A DNA stretch of 64,000 bases from Phocoena phocoena. Its lineage: Eukaryota; Chordata; Mammalia; Artiodactyla; Phocoenidae. The stretch covers positions 47,138,879 through 47,202,878 of the forward strand of contig NC_089238.1 in the NCBI RefSeq assembly GCF_963924675.1. The letters run 5' to 3'. Below the pieces are notes generated by a model. The model was not told the DNA's origin. It worked only from the letters and a program-made list of their open reading frames with translations, and did no database searches. Positions 63,295-64,000 of the stretch are shown here, in pieces (within the stretch, counting starts at the first letter, position 1; every line of letters starts with the position of its first letter). The translations under genes and the position numbers were made by a program.

Positions 63295-64000
63295 AGATGC
63301 ACAACATCGATAATTATTAGAGAAATGCAAATCAAAACTACAAGAGGTACCACCTCACACTGGTCAGAATGGCCATCATTAAAAAGTCTACAAATGACAA
63401 ATGCTGGAGAGGGTGTAGAGAAAAGGGAACCCTCCTACACTGCTGGTGGGAATGTAAACTGGTGCAGCCACTATGGAGAACAGTATGGAGGCTCCTCAGA
63501 AAACTAAAAATAGAATTTCCATATGATCCAGCAATCCAACTCCTGGGCATATATCCGGACAAAACTATAATTCAAAACGATATATGCACCTCTGTGTTTA
63601 TAGCAGCACTATTCACGATAGCCAAGACATGGAAACAACCTAAGTGTCCAAAGACAGATGAATGGATAAAGAAGATGTGGTACATATATACAATGGAATA
63701 TTGCTCAGCCATAAAAAATTCCATTTGCAGTAACATGGATGCAGCTAGAGATTACCATACTAAGTGAAATAAGTCAGAAAGAGAAAGACAAATAACTACC
63801 ATATGCTATCACTTATACGTGGAATCTAAAATATGCCACAAATGAACCTATCTACAAAAGAGAAGCAGACTCACAGACATAGAGAACAGACCTGTGGTTG
63901 CCGAGGGGGAGGGGATGGGGGAGGGATGGAGTGGGAGTTTGGGGTTAGTAAATTCAAACTATTACATATAGAATGGATAAACAACAAGGTCCTACTGTAT
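63295..64000 (+). mobile_element. L1 ORF2 end and 3' UTR, cut by window edge
   Basis: The ORF2 C-terminal remnant (open frame 63369-63767) and a 3' UTR with AGTCAGAAAGAGAAAGACAA and ACAACAAGGTCCTACTGTAT at the edge. Confidence 0.83.

Overview
The window looks like nuclear DNA from a cetacean (whale or dolphin). The evidence is more than twenty copies of the tRNA-Glu-derived CHR-type SINE (heads reading GGGCTTCCCTGGTGGCGCAG or GGGACTTCCCTGGTGG), many nested L1 elements, and two host genes in the order known from mammalian 16q23.1-type synteny: ZFP1 followed by a chymotrypsinogen B gene. The species assignment is inference from repeat content and was not searched.

Layout. 1-2500 is old antisense L1 with a Tigger-like DNA transposon and a CHR SINE. 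2865-5699 holds the KRAB-A exon and the zinc-finger exon of ZFP1 (+ strand), whose 5' exon is not found here. 5700-11290 is its 3' region plus scattered small repeats. 11292-17620 is a broken class I endogenous retrovirus (LTR, Lys-type primer site, gag, pro, RT and RNase H remnants, truncated 3' LTR) hit by two SINEs. 17621-19550 is old L1 and unrecognised DNA. 19551-37205 is a nest of L1s: two 5' pieces, then one L1 interrupted in its 3' UTR by a near-full-length L1 and by a U6 snRNA/mRNA chimeric retrocopy. 37206-41398 is LTR-like and antisense L1 sequence. 41399-42540 is an intron-less COQ2 pseudogene. 43060-46080 is an ancient LTR split by an L1 and SINEs. 46080-50600 is a decayed, possibly retroviral, region. 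50728-55092 is mostly unrecognised apart from one L1 tail.

55093-59511 (- strand) is a complete seven-exon chymotrypsinogen B gene. Every splice site is GT/AG, the joined reading frame is 263 codons, and all catalytic, disulfide and activation residues are present. 59512-64000 is flanking DNA with a SINE and two L1 fragments.

Only ZFP1 (nuclear KRAB zinc-finger repressor) and CTRB (secreted pancreatic protease) appear to be working host genes. They are neighbours by conserved synteny, not by shared function. Nothing in the window amounts to a convincing new biological system. The most unusual items are the U6/mRNA chimera, the class I retrovirus with a tRNA-Lys-type primer site, the minisatellite-like expansion inside a SINE, and a sequence shared by CTRB intron 1 and the CTRB upstream flank.
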